A stretch of 39,813 nt of DNA from Dehalococcoidales bacterium (GCA_016932435.1 JAFGCW010000042.1:1-39813); one strand, 5' to 3'; positions 1 through 8,445 are shown, counted from the first letter of the stretch. The notes: generated by a model from the letters alone, not told the origin. Program-made: numbers and translations.

Positions 1-65
1 GAAAAGCCTGGTGAAGTGAATTGATGATAATGGTGGGTTGGCACCCACGCTACGACTGATTTATA

Positions 66-110
66 GAGATTGCTACGTCTCGTCTGTTGACGCCGAGTCT
101 CGCAATGACA
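66..110. repeat. Dispersed palindromic repeat (TGTCATTGCGAG type)
   Basis: An imperfect inverted repeat: ATTGC at 69-73 pairs with GCAAT at 102-106, with further short complementarity between. The right end read on the minus strand gives TGTCATTGCGAG, a sequence I recognise as a frequent dispersed intergenic repeat in many anaerobe genomes. It is non-coding and lies before the first gene. Confidence 0.4.
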
Positions 111-128
111 GTTTGGAAGCTTAATAAT

Positions 129-159
129 TTGACCATATCTGCAATCATTGGATTATAAT
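129..159 (+). promoter_or_regulatory. Probable sigma-70 promoter of UGSC1
   Basis: TTGACC at 129-134 and a perfect TATAAT at 154-159 with a 19-base spacer, slightly long. Transcription would start near 166, about 24 bases before the chosen ATG at 190. Assigned by eye. Confidence 0.4.
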
Positions 160-189
160 GGAAGTAGAGCTGAACTATATGGAGTAAAA

Positions 190-1941
190 ATGAAAATACT
201 ATTAGAAGCAATGAATCCCGAAGCGGAATACCAGGGCGGGACCGTCACCGGTATGTTCGCCACCAAGCAGTCCGAGAACCCGCTGGCCGGAAGACTCGAC
301 TCACTCGACGGCAAGACGATATACCTGGTGGATATCGGTTTCGGCGGCGGTCATAAATTCATGCAGCAGGTGCAGAACTGGTTCAAGGAGAACATGCCTT
401 CCGTTACCACCATCCGCCGCAGAAAGACCGGAAACGCCTTTATGGACGACACTACCGATCTCTGGGACGAGATAAAGGAAAAGGGCAATGCCGCATTGAT
501 CGGGGTCGCCGGCTGACCGGGCTGCATCGCGGCGGTCGCTGCCTGCAGCAACACACTCGAAAGGACCTACGGTATTCCCACCGTACCGCTTTCGACGTAC
601 GAATTTGCCGAAGTTGCCGGAGATGAAAAGAGCGCCCGTGAACTGCCTTTCGTCTATACACCTCACCCGGTCATCAGTATGTCCGATGATGTGCTATACG
701 GCTACCTGGTCGGTGAGGACCCGTCTACCGGTAACAAGGTGATCGACGAAATAGTCGATACTCTTACCAGGCCGGTAAACGGTCATAAACCTGAGAGCGC
801 TATCGATACCGCCAGTTCGGGCGAACTCGAACTTTTCCTGGAAGCCGATACCGAAGACAACCTCCAGCGGACCTTTTACGAAAGAGGCTGGACGGACGGG
901 CTTCCGATAATCATACCTACCGAGGAACGAGTAAACGCGATGCTGGCAGGAACAAGCGCCGAGCCCGATGAAGTGGTCGGTCAATATTACCGGTTCGATA
1001 TCAAGGGAATGGTGAAATTCACCGTCAGGAATGTCGCGATAATTGCCGTCATGGCCGGGGCAAGGCCGGAACACTTCCCCGTTATCCTTGCCACAGCCGC
1101 TACCGGTCAGCAGGCGATAATGCCCTCGACCACCAACTTCTCGCCGATGCTGCTTATCAACGGCCCGATCCGTAATGAGATAGATATCAACTGCGGTATC
1201 GGCGCCTTTTCCCCGGTGACGCTGGCCAACTCCGTTATCGGAAGGGCCTGGACGCTGATGTCAACCTGCTGGGGATACATGAAACCCAGGAAAAACCTCT
1301 GGAGTTCCCTTGGCAGCAACATTACCTATAACAACATGTGCGCCGGAGAGAACGAGGAAGCCAGTGCCTGGGAGTCGTTTCATGTCCAGCATGGATTCAA
1401 GGCTGAAGAGAGCGTAATCAGCGTGTTCAGAGGATGGATTATCTCCAACAGCGCCGGGGCAGCAGCGAACCGGTCCATCGGCGAGGAAGTAGCCCTCCAG
1501 ATGGCGGCGATTCCTGCTTCATACACACAGGGAACAGTGATAATGGACCCGCTGGTAGCCAGGACTCTGAAAGAGACCGACGGTTTTGCCAAAAAGCAGG
1601 ACTTCAGCAAATGGCTTTCCGATAATATCAAAATACCGGCCGGCCAGTACTGGGGATACGATCACGTCGACTGGATGATAACCCCGATAGCGAATGAAGG
1701 AAAAGAACCCTTCGCGTCCTGGAAAAAGCTTCCCGATGATGCCCTTATCAACCCCTACTGCGATCCCGATAAAATAAGCATTGTCGTTATCGGTGGCGAG
1801 ACGAGTCCTTTATGGTACGCTTCCGACTTCGGGTATTCCGGCAGTCAGTCGGTAGACCGGTGGCGTTCGCTGGACAGTCTCGACGAATGCGCCGACGGTT
1901 CCTGCGGCGTCCCCGACGAGATGATAGAGTACGACGAGTAA
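190..1941 (+). CDS. UGSC-like selenoprotein fusion 1 (in-frame UGA, U-P-G-C)
   Basis: A 583-residue protein if UGA 514-516 is read as selenocysteine (Sec109). The frame is open from 190 to 514 and from 517 to 1941. The start at 190 is chosen because GGAG sits 5 bases upstream; an ATG at 148 has no ribosome site. The N-terminal part (about 1-165) has a beta-strand 'GKTIYLVD', then Sec-Pro-Gly-Cys, then 'YGIPTVP' and 'TPHPV'. This layout resembles the UGSC family and the selenocysteine domain of GrdB/PrdB reductases. The C-terminal part (about 220-583) has WTDGLPIIIPTEERV, 'GARPEHFP', 'NGPIRNEI' and 'SVIGRAWTLM' and is not a family I can name. It ends in CADGSCG (Cys567, Cys572), a likely redox pair. 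The function is unknown; the motifs suggest a thiol/selenol redox or reductase protein, probably cytoplasmic as no signal peptide is seen. Alternative: a pseudogene with a nonsense mutation, unlikely given three paralogs with UGA at the equivalent place. Confidence 0.8.
514..549 (+). promoter_or_regulatory. Selenocysteine UGA and SECIS-like hairpin, UGSC1
   Basis: After UGA 514-516, GCTGCA 521-526 pairs with TGCAGC 544-549. Inside, GCGGC 529-533 pairs with GCTGC 538-542 (one G-U pair) and closes a GGTC loop at 534-537. An unpaired TC (527-528) faces C543. The loop begins 17 bases after UGA. The E. coli fdhF SECIS, as I know it, also has a GGUC loop at nearly this distance and a bulged U below it. 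Seen by eye; the folding energy was not computed. Confidence 0.75.
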
Positions 1942-1962
1942 TGTCCTGGGCCTTATACAACC

Positions 1963-1991
1963 GTTCATCCTGAGCCTGTCGAAGGATGAAC
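1963..1991. repeat. Palindromic dispersed repeat
   Basis: GTTCATCCT at 1963-1971 and AGGATGAAC at 1983-1991 form a 9-base-pair stem around GAGCCTGTCGA. I recognise the sequence as a common dispersed intergenic repeat (variants of GTTCATCCTTCGACAGGCTC). It lies between UGSC1 and its terminator. Confidence 0.6.
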
Positions 1992-2006
1992 AGACATGAT
2001 AGCACG

Positions 2007-2042
2007 GTGCTGCTGAGAACTCTCAGCAGCACTCATCTTTTC
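2007..2042 (+). terminator. Terminator hairpin after UGSC1
   Basis: GTGCTGCTGAGA (2007-2018) pairs with TCTCAGCAGCAC (2021-2032), followed by TCATCTTTT. It is a strong stem with a loose T-rich tail and lies 65 bases after the UGSC1 stop, so it separates UGSC1 from UGSC2. Confidence 0.7.
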
Positions 2043-2046
2043 AGTC

Positions 2047-2075
2047 TTGATACCTTGCCTGAATTGTATTAGTAT
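2047..2075 (+). promoter_or_regulatory. Possible sigma-70 promoter of UGSC2
   Basis: TTGATA at 2047-2052 and TAGTAT at 2070-2075, spacer 17 bases, about 50 bases before the UGSC2 start. It sits just after the UGSC1 terminator. Moderate match only. Confidence 0.4.
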
Positions 2076-2125
2076 ACCCTCACGATTACTATCAAAGAAG
2101 TAGCTGCTGCTACAGGAGGATAATT

Positions 2126-3814
2126 ATGAGTAATAAAATTCAGGTACTGGACCCTATCGGCCAGCCGAGTGGTATATTCGGTCGGCGTCTCGACGAAGAT
2201 TCGCCGATGTCAGCTATACACGATCCCACCTTTCAACCAAGGGATACCTCCGAAAACCTGGGAACGCTGAAAATGGCAGAGCGCCTCGACACGCTCGAAG
2301 GCAAGACAGTCTACCTGGTCAACACCATGTTTGCCGGAGGTCGTGAATTCATGGAAGAACTCCAGGACTGGTTTGCTAAAAACCGGCCCGGAGTAAAGAC
2401 AGAGTTACGCGATAAGAAACTTGGCTGGGCTACCGACGAACCGGAACTCTGGAGAGAGATCAAGAAAAACGGGGACGCCGTTATTTTCGGGGTCGGCGGC
2501 TGAGACGGCTGTTCGGCGAGTGTCGCCGAGTTCTCACGAACCATGGAAAATGACTACGGCATACCTTCCGCGCCCGTCGTGACCGCCAGGTTTGCCGATT
2601 ACGTGGAAAGAGATAAATTAAGCCACGGAATGGCCCTCCGTTTTACCTATCCACCCTATCCGGTAGGATGGGTATCACGGGAAACACTCCGTGGCTACAT
2701 TGAAGGAAATGATCCCATTACCGGAGTGCCTATCACCCGGGAAATAGATGATGCTCTTACCCGTCCGCTGTCCGATTTCGAGAGAAATTTTAAAGCGGAA
2801 AAAAGGCCGGAAAGACCGCGTCTTCTTGAAGCTGATATGGAAGATAACCTGCATCGACTGTTCCTTGAAAGTGGCTGGACCGACGGACTGCCGATAATCC
2901 TGCCGACTGAAGAGAGAGTTGCGGAAATGCTGACCGGTACCGACCGCAAGCCTGATGAATACGTCGGCATGATGTCGGTGACCACCCACGAGGAAAGACT
3001 GAAATATGACGTGGAGAAGGTAGCCGTCATAGCCGTGATGGCCGGAGCACGACCTGAACACTTCCCGGTACTCCTTGCTCTCGGTGCGTCAGGTAGGCCA
3101 TCGATGCCAAGCTCAACCACTTCGTTTGCCAGCATGATGATAGTCAACGGTCCTGTCCGCAATGAGATAGGAATGAACAGCGGTCTCGGCGCACTCAGTC
3201 CGGTTAATTATGCAAACTCGGTTATCGGTCGGGCATGGACGCTGATGAGTATCTGTCTTGGTGACGTGCGTCCCGGTGCCACCTTTACCGCAAGTACCGG
3301 CACAACCATTAATTACAATAACATATGCTGTGCCGAGAATGAGGAAATGAGTGTCTGGGAACCGTTCCATGTACGCAAAGGCTACAAACCGGAAGAGAGT
3401 GTAGTGAGTCTTTTCCGCGGCTGGAATGTACTTACGCAGGGAATCGGTCCTGCTCAGAGGATGATGGAAGTGGCGAAAAGCCTGGGCGGGCCGTTCGGCG
3501 GTTCATACACCTTCCTGCTCGATCCCCTGGTGGCGAAAAGCCTGAAACAGGACGAAGGCTACGATGATCCTTTGGAGTTGAGCAAATATATTGCCGGAAA
3601 CCTGCAGTCACCCATGGCAGGTCCCGAGAGGATAAACTTAGCTGTGGTCGGCGGAGAGACTAACCCGATGTGGGTAACCACTGATTTTAACTACTTCCAG
3701 ACCGTATCGATAGACGAGTGGATTCCCAAAGCCGGGATCAAGCACGATGAACGACCTCTCCGCATGCCGGTGCCGGTAACCTGTGCCGATGGCACCTGCG
3801 GGATTTCGTTATAA
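2126..3814 (+). CDS. UGSC-like selenoprotein fusion 2 (in-frame UGA, U-D-G-C-S)
   Basis: A 562-residue protein if UGA 2501-2503 encodes Sec126. The start follows AGGAGG 7 bases upstream. The N-terminus has a short lead (VLDPIGQPSGIFGRR), then 'RLDTLEGKTVYLVN', then 'FGVGG' directly before Sec-Asp-Gly-Cys-Ser, and 'YGIPSAP' after it. The C-terminal region repeats the UGSC1 domain: WTDGLPIILPTEERV, 'GARPEHFP', 'NGPVRNEIGMN', 'IGRAWTLM', 'GGETNPMW', ending CADGTCGISL (Cys553, Cys558). It is clearly more similar to UGSC3 than to UGSC1 by eye, pointing to a recent duplication. The protein family resembles the UGSC (seleno)protein group known from metagenomes; its reaction is not known. The fusion of a Sec domain to a large C-terminal domain with its own vicinal Cys suggests an internal selenenyl-sulfide relay. 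This last point is inference. Confidence 0.82.
2501..2531 (+). promoter_or_regulatory. Selenocysteine UGA and SECIS-like hairpin, UGSC2
   Basis: TCGGCGA 2513-2519 pairs perfectly with TCGCCGA 2523-2529, extendable by two wobble pairs (2511-2512 with 2530-2531). The loop GTG (2520-2522) starts 16 bases after UGA. UGSC3 has the same hairpin with a changed loop base and an extended Watson-Crick stem, so the structure is kept. The very small loop differs from the usual GGUC type. Confidence 0.6.
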
Positions 3815-3845
3815 GAACCTTTGAAATAGTGCCTAGTTTTCAACG

Positions 3846-3937
3846 TGGGAGAGGGTCGGGGTGAAGACTCTATGCATAAATCGTTACTTTTCAAACTCAC
3901 CCCGTATCAAGTACGGGGCAGACTCTACCCTCTCCCA
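3846..3937. repeat. Nested inverted repeat, MITE-like intergenic element
   Basis: TGGGAGAGGGT at 3846-3856 is inverted at 3927-3937. Inside it, GGGGTGA 3858-3864 is inverted at 3897-3903. A third palindrome, CCCCGTA...TACGGGG, spans 3900-3918. The whole unit of about 92 bases could fold into a multi-arm structure. It has no coding potential. Such CCCTCTCCC and CCCCGTATCAAGTACGGGG units are familiar as dispersed repeats in several bacterial groups. It follows UGSC2 by 31 bases and might also stop transcription. Confidence 0.65.
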
Positions 3938-4083
3938 TCAAGCAACTGTCCTGGCATGTATTAATTAACGCTGTTTCAATATAGTCGACTTTCATTATCA
4001 ACTTTATTTATTAATGACTTCTTTTTGTGATAGTATTATTACAACTGAATCCTTAATTGAGAGTATGGTTGGAGGTAATGGGT

Positions 4084-5229
4084 ATGACTGTAAAAACGCG
4101 TGAACCAGGAAAAACCGAAGAAAAGCATTCAGCTTTTGAGGTAATCCGAAAAGCAGCCGATAACTACGTTTCTTCAGGCCAACCGTTATACATCACCGCG
4201 AAAGACCTGTGCGGAAGTATCGTTGAAACCGGCTACATGGCACGGCTGGAAATGGAGACGTATAATCCGGAGTATCATGAAGGACCTGTTATTATCGATC
4301 TCCGCAGCCCGGATTCAGAAATGCCGGAGCTTTACTATCACGGTCATATTCCCAGTGCTGTTCACATTCCCTGGCGGAAGATTACCCAACTCAAGATGCT
4401 GACTTCGTTACCCCGGGACAGGCGCGTAGTTGTATACAGCAATACCGGTCAGACGGGCGGTCAGGCAGCTGCCATTCTCAGTATCATGGGTTATGACGCC
4501 GTAAACCTCAGGTGGGGTATGACATCATGGACCGGAGAACAGAAAGTTGCGCCTGAAAGGTATGATAAAGATAGAGATATCATATGGCAGAACCGGTCGT
4601 ACCGGAACACCGTAACCATTGAGCATGAACCGGATGAAACATACCCGTTGCCGGTACTTCGAACCGATGGTAAAACAGCATCCGCAATTGTCTGGTCTGC
4701 CGCCGATGATTATCTTGGCGATTATAGACCGGCTAATATATCCGCAGCAGCCTTATATGATCCGCTTTTTGAATATTTCGGGCCGTTCGCACTGTCGCCG
4801 TTTGAAGAAGACGGTAAAGATATGCTCGTGATACCTTTCGGTTATCGACCAAGTGAAAATGAGGAGTGGTTCGACTGGCCTTATATCATCGATGTGAGAG
4901 ATAAGAGCAGTTACCTGAAAGGACATATTCCGGGAAGCTTGAACATTGAATGGTTTGATATATTCAAGACTGAAAACCTCCGGAAGCTGCCGATTGATCG
5001 GCAGATAGTTGTCTGCAGTGAAACAGGGCATACCAGCGCGCATATCGTTGCTCTACTAAATTTACTCGGCTATGAAGCGGTAAATCTCAAGTGGGGTATG
5101 AGTGGATGGTCGCTGACACCTGACGGTGATGAAGAAGAATTCAATCGTTACAATAATGAAAAAGATTGTATGGATTACCCTATTGTTAAGGGATGGAACC
5201 CCGGTCGTGTTTTGAAGTGCAAGGCCTGA
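4084..5229 (+). CDS. Tandem rhodanese-domain protein, first site degenerate
   Basis: A 381-residue protein with two rhodanese (sulfurtransferase) domains, roughly 75-170 and 255-350. Each shows the 'IIDLRSPD'/'IIDVRDKS' strand, the 'GHIP[GS]' turn and a closing 'WGM[TS][SG]W'. The active-site loop of the second domain has Cys311 (VVCSETGHTS). In the first domain the same position is Ser119 (VVYSNTGQTG), so only the C-terminal domain should carry persulfide. This matches the usual pattern of tandem rhodaneses with an inactive N-terminal copy. The start at 4084 is chosen because GGAGG ends 8 bases upstream; ATG 4078 is too close to it. No signal peptide is seen. It follows UGSC2 and converges on SDR. 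A role in moving sulfur or selenium for the neighbouring selenoproteins is possible but only inferred. Confidence 0.85.
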   Translation: MTVKTREPGKTEEKHSAFEVIRKAADNYVSSGQPLYITAKDLCGSIVETGYMARLEMETYNPEYHEGPVIIDLRSPDSEMPELYYHGHIPSAVHIPWRKITQLKMLTSLPRDRRVVVYSNTGQTGGQAAAILSIMGYDAVNLRWGMTSWTGEQKVAPERYDKDRDIIWQNRSYRNTVTIEHEPDETYPLPVLRTDGKTASAIVWSAADDYLGDYRPANISAAALYDPLFEYFGPFALSPFEEDGKDMLVIPFGYRPSENEEWFDWPYIIDVRDKSSYLKGHIPGSLNIEWFDIFKTENLRKLPIDRQIVVCSETGHTSAHIVALLNLLGYEAVNLKWGMSGWSLTPDGDEEEFNRYNNEKDCMDYPIVKGWNPGRVLKCKA

Positions 5230-5274
5230 TAAAGTAAGAGCGGCGGACGTGTTCCGCTGAAGTGAAAGATAAAG

Positions 5275-5307
5275 AAAAGCCCCGGTAGTTTATCACCGGG
5301 GCTTTTT
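5275..5307. terminator. Bidirectional terminator between rhodanese and SDR
   Basis: AAAAGCCCCGGT (5275-5286) pairs with ACCGGGGCTTTT (5295-5306), 12 pairs with an 8-base loop. T runs follow on both strands, so it can serve the rhodanese gene (plus) and the SDR gene (minus), which converge here. Confidence 0.9.
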
Positions 5308-5324
5308 ACTTACACCGATTCTCC

Positions 5325-6263
5325 TTAGTCCCAGTCAGGCGGCCCTGGTGTTGTTTGTCTCTCGTATATCGGATTGTAAACAAGCGTGCCGAATCCTCTC
5401 AGCACGGCAGAGCGTTTTACGTTGGGTGGCTCGTCAGGAATAGCTCTCAGTACTGCTTCCTGGCGGCAAATGATGCCGTCTCTAAATTCAGGGTGAGTAT
5501 GGATAAATATATCGTTCCTCTTTATAGCACGCAGTACTCTTTCCCCCACCTCTACCGGATCCATGAAGGTACTGGTATCCATCATCGGAGGTCTGGCTCC
5601 GCCCGATAGCGGTGGCTGCATTTCAAGTTCGTTCTCATTCTTCAGTTCGTCCGGTCGGTTCACCGTGCTTGAAAGGCCGAGATTAGTCGTTGTTCCACCC
5701 GGGTACAGAACCGAAGCACCTATTCCTGTTCCTTCGAGTTCCGAAGCCAGGCTTTCCATCAAGCCGGTTACGGCAAATTTGGTAGTTGTGTAAATACCGC
5801 ACCCTATCATTGCGAAAAGACCGACGGTAGATGAAGTAGAAACGACATGTCCGCCTTCTCCATGTTTCTGAATTCGCGGCAGTATGGTAACAATACCATT
5901 GATTACACCGCCGACGTTCACCATCATGCTGTAGTCCCAGTCTTTGAAGGTGGATGTTACTACGGAACCACCAGAACCTACTCCTGCATTGTTGAACAGC
6001 ACATGTATCTTACCGAATACTCTCTCGGCTTCGTCGGCGGCGGCTGCATACGCTTCACGATCGGTAATATTCAGGTTAATCGGATGAACCGAATCGGCGG
6101 TACCGTGTTCTTTGAAATACGACATCGCTTCATCAAGGGCATCCTGCCGCATATCGATGATACATACCTTCATACCATTCTTGACGAACGCTTTTGCAGT
6201 ACCAAGTCCAATACCGCTGGCACCACCCGTTATAAAGGCAACTTTTCCTTTTACATCTTCCAT
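5325..6263 (-). CDS. Short-chain dehydrogenase/reductase (SDR)
   Basis: A 312-residue classical-type SDR that oxidises or reduces an alcohol/carbonyl with NAD(P). The Rossmann motif TGGASGIG is near residue 12, 'NNAGVG' is present, the catalytic Ser lies in 'VSTSSTVG' and the Tyr-Lys pair in YTTTK. The acidic residue of 'IIDMRQD' after strand beta-2 favours NAD over NADP. The C-terminal extension of about 60 residues (from 'MQPPLSGG') is longer than the usual 250-residue SDR. The start at 6263 has AGGAG 9 bases upstream; the longer upstream frame lies inside UGSC3. It follows UGSC3 by 23 bases on the same strand, so the two are probably co-transcribed. The substrate cannot be told from the sequence. 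Confidence 0.88.
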   Translation of the reverse strand: MEDVKGKVAFITGGASGIGLGTAKAFVKNGMKVCIIDMRQDALDEAMSYFKEHGTADSVHPINLNITDREAYAAAADEAERVFGKIHVLFNNAGVGSGGSVVTSTFKDWDYSMMVNVGGVINGIVTILPRIQKHGEGGHVVSTSSTVGLFAMIGCGIYTTTKFAVTGLMESLASELEGTGIGASVLYPGGTTTNLGLSSTVNRPDELKNENELEMQPPLSGGARPPMMDTSTFMDPVEVGERVLRAIKRNDIFIHTHPEFRDGIICRQEAVLRAIPDEPPNVKRSAVLRGFGTLVYNPIYERQTTPGPPDWD

Positions 6264-6286
6264 TATGTCAACTCCTATTCTCTCAT

Positions 6287-7966
6287 TTACAGGTCTATCC
6301 CGCATGACCCGTCGGCACACTTCAGACCGAGTGGCATGCGGAGAGGTTTTTCGTCGAGTTTTATCCCGGCTTTGGGAATCCACTTGTCTATTCCGGTTAT
6401 CGCGTAATTCCTGTAATCCGTGCTTTGCCAGATTGGATTGGTTTCGCCGCCAACTACGACAAAGTTAATCCCCTCCGGTTTCAACCACGGTGAATCGGCT
6501 TTTTTACAGATCCATTCGCTGAGTTCCTCGAGAGTTTCGTATCCGTCATTTTTTATCGTATTGGCGCACAATGGATCCAGGACGAACGTATAGGTACCCA
6601 TACCGCCCATATTCTTTATTCTTTCGAGTATCTGTTCGCCACTGCCCATCCCGAGGGTCATAACATTCCATCCCCTGAAGATACTTACCGTGCTTTCTTC
6701 CGATTTGTAACCTTTCCTTACGTGGAATGGTTCGAACACGCTGCGTTCTTCATTTTCACCGCAGCACTGGTTGGTGAAGCTAAGGCCGTTACCTATAGTA
6801 GCCATAAACGTATCCCCGACCCGGGCATCTCCGAAATTGATGGTCATCAACGTCCATGCTCTGCCGATCACAGCATTCGAATAATTGAATGGTCCCATTG
6901 CCGCGCCGCCGCAATTCATTCCTATCGTATTACGAACCGGGCCGTTCACCATGACAATACTTCCGTACGAACCGGTCGAACTCGGCATATTGGGATGTTT
7001 TGTCTCAGCAATAGCCAGGATAACCGGCAGATGTTCCGGCCTTGCTCCGGCCATTACCGCGCAGACTGCAACTTTTTCTACGGTATATGAGTTCATCTCC
7101 TCGTGGGTGGTTACGGTCATCATTCCAACTTCTTCCTGGGGATCGTGGTCTGTACCGGTCAGCATTTCCGCGACTCTCTCCTCGGTAGGAAGGATTATCG
7201 GAAGACCGTCAGTCCAGCCATTTTCGAGGAAATACCTGTGAAGGTTTTCTTCCGTGTCCGGCTCCAGTAAGCGTGGTCGTTTCTCTCTTTTGGGGATAAC
7301 GGGATTCCTTTCCGCGTTCATCAGGGGTTTAGTTAAGGCATTGACTATTTCCTGCATCAACGGAACGCCGGTGACGGGATCATTGCCTTGAACATACTCA
7401 TGGAGTGTTTCTCTCGGCACCCAGGCGACAGGATACGGAGGAAATGACCAGCGCAATGGCATACCATGCGACCGTCCGTCTCTCAGAACGTAATCTGCGA
7501 ATCGGGAAGTTACTATAGGCGCGGTCGGAAGATCATAATCTCCTTCTATCGTCCTGGAAAATTCGGCGAGACTCGCCGAACAACCGTCTCAGCCTCCAAC
7601 TCCGAACACAACACCATCGGCTTCCTTTTTCAGCAGCATCCATGTTTCAGGGTCATCAGCGAATGTATTGCCTGCTTTCACATGAAGTACGGTCTTAACC
7701 TCAGGCATATTTTTCGCGAACCATTCCTGGACTTCCTGTAGAAATTCATTCGAACCGGCAAATCCGGTATCGACAAGATAGATCATTTTGCCTTCAAGGG
7801 TATCAAGACGCTCAGCCATTCGTCTTGGTAACTCGTTAATATCCATAACTGGCTGGGTTTTCGGATCGAATATGGACATCATTTCCGATCCCGGCTCACC
7901 ACGCCTGCCGAATTTACCAGTGGGTTGACCCCTGGGATCAAGTACAGTGATTTTTGAATCGTTCAT
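6287..7966 (-). CDS. UGSC-like selenoprotein fusion 3 (in-frame UGA, U-D-G-C-S)
   Basis: A 559-residue protein if the UGA at 7591-7589 (minus strand) encodes Sec126, the same residue number as in UGSC2. AGGAG lies just upstream of the ATG at 7966. It aligns with UGSC2 along its whole length: VLDPRGQPTGKFGRR lead, MAERLDTLEGKMIYLVDT, 'FGVGG'-Sec-Asp-Gly-Cys-Ser, 'PPYPVAWVPRETL', WTDGLPIILPTEERV, 'GARPEHLP', 'NGPVRNTIGMN', 'GGETNPIW', and CADGSCGIDL (Cys550, Cys555). In both UGSC2 and UGSC3 the two halves are joined in frame with nothing lost, which argues against random nonsense mutations. It is in an operon with an SDR, so a carbonyl or alcohol intermediate may be shared. The chemistry is unknown. 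Confidence 0.82.
7562..7591 (-). promoter_or_regulatory. Selenocysteine UGA and SECIS-like hairpin, UGSC3
   Basis: On the minus strand, UGA (7591-7589) is followed after 7588 by a perfect 8-pair stem TTCGGCGA/TCGCCGAA (7580-7573 with 7569-7562) with loop GTC. The loop starts 16 bases after UGA, exactly as in UGSC2. A U-G wobble in UGSC2 is a U-A pair here, so pairing is kept while sequence changes. Confidence 0.6.
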
Positions 7967-8020
7967 ACACAGCTCTCCTGATTATTTCAAGCTTGAACTA
8001 ACTGTTCCAAACCTGCAAAT

Positions 8021-8051
8021 ATTATAGCACCCCATATACATGGAATTCCAA
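8021..8051 (-). promoter_or_regulatory. Possible UGSC3 promoter with overlapping palindrome
   Basis: On the minus strand TATAAT (8026-8021) lies 55 bases before the UGSC3 start, with TTGGAA (8051-8046) 19 bases upstream of it. A perfect 10-base palindrome, TGGAATTCCA (8041-8050), overlaps the -35 position and could be an operator. The 19-base spacing is also seen before UGSC1. Confidence 0.4.
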
Positions 8052-8148
8052 AATGTGGCAGTTTTATAAAGCTTATGGTAATAAAAAATTATCGAATTTG
8101 GGGATTGGAAACCGTATTTACTCCAATGTTAAAATCCCGAGAAAACAG

Positions 8149-8176
8149 AAATGGAGGATATATATACCCTCCATTT
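8149..8176 (-). terminator. Hairpin after the small gene at 8221
   Basis: AAATGGAGG (8149-8157) pairs with CCTCCATTT (8168-8176) around an AT-only loop plus one C. It lies 45 bases beyond the stop of the small minus-strand gene at 8221. The stem is only moderately GC-rich and the T tract is short, so this is a tentative terminator. Confidence 0.5.
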
Positions 8177-8220
8177 TAGTCTAGTGTTTACTGTTACAGG
8201 TTTTTGTTAGCTGTCAGGGA

Positions 8221-8445
8221 TTATGCGCACGCAGCTTTACTCAAGGTAAAAAGATAACTATAATCATCCGATTTACACCAGTTAGGATTCTGTGGTTTTA
8301 TGCGAACTAATACTCCCGAATCGAATTGCACTATATAATCAGTTATTTCTTTTGTCTTATCTCTCCACATGTCGACAATAGTACCATTCAAGTACTCACC
8401 GTCACTTTCTTTAATAGTAATCCTGTCACCATAACTTATAACCAT
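8221..8445 (-). CDS. Small hypothetical protein, paralog of the 8675 protein
   Basis: A 74-residue protein of unknown function. GGAGG lies 10 bases before the ATG. It aligns with the neighbouring small protein over about 50 residues: G[D/E][R/K]I...G.Y..G.IVD[M/I]WR[D/N]...[E/M]IT.Y......G..V.I.P. The alternating hydrophobic pattern suggests a compact beta-barrel of about 55 residues, but I do not recognise the family. No signal peptide or membrane segment. The C-terminus (from about 55) is unrelated to the paralog. The two genes are separated by 229 bases, each with its own upstream ribosome site. Confidence 0.7.
   Translation of the reverse strand: MVISYGDRITIKESDGEYLNGTIVDMWRDKTKEITDYIVQFDSGVLVRIKPQNPNWCKSDDYSYLFTLSKAACA

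Noticed and set aside
190..1941. Two separate genes split at the UGA (same for the pairs at 2126-3814, 6287-7966, 35550-37319)
   Set aside because: The downstream halves lack ribosome sites at their first ATG, the intervening codons continue the conserved sequence, and all four breaks are UGA at the same motif with a hairpin behind.
5847..6407. 186-codon plus-strand frame opposite the SDR gene
   Set aside because: It is the shadow of a clear SDR; no family motifs, no ribosome site.
190..7966. UGA reassigned genome-wide to Gly or Trp
   Set aside because: Neighbouring genes such as the rhodanese, sigma-54-like, kinase and rnfE genes end normally at UGA at family-typical lengths.
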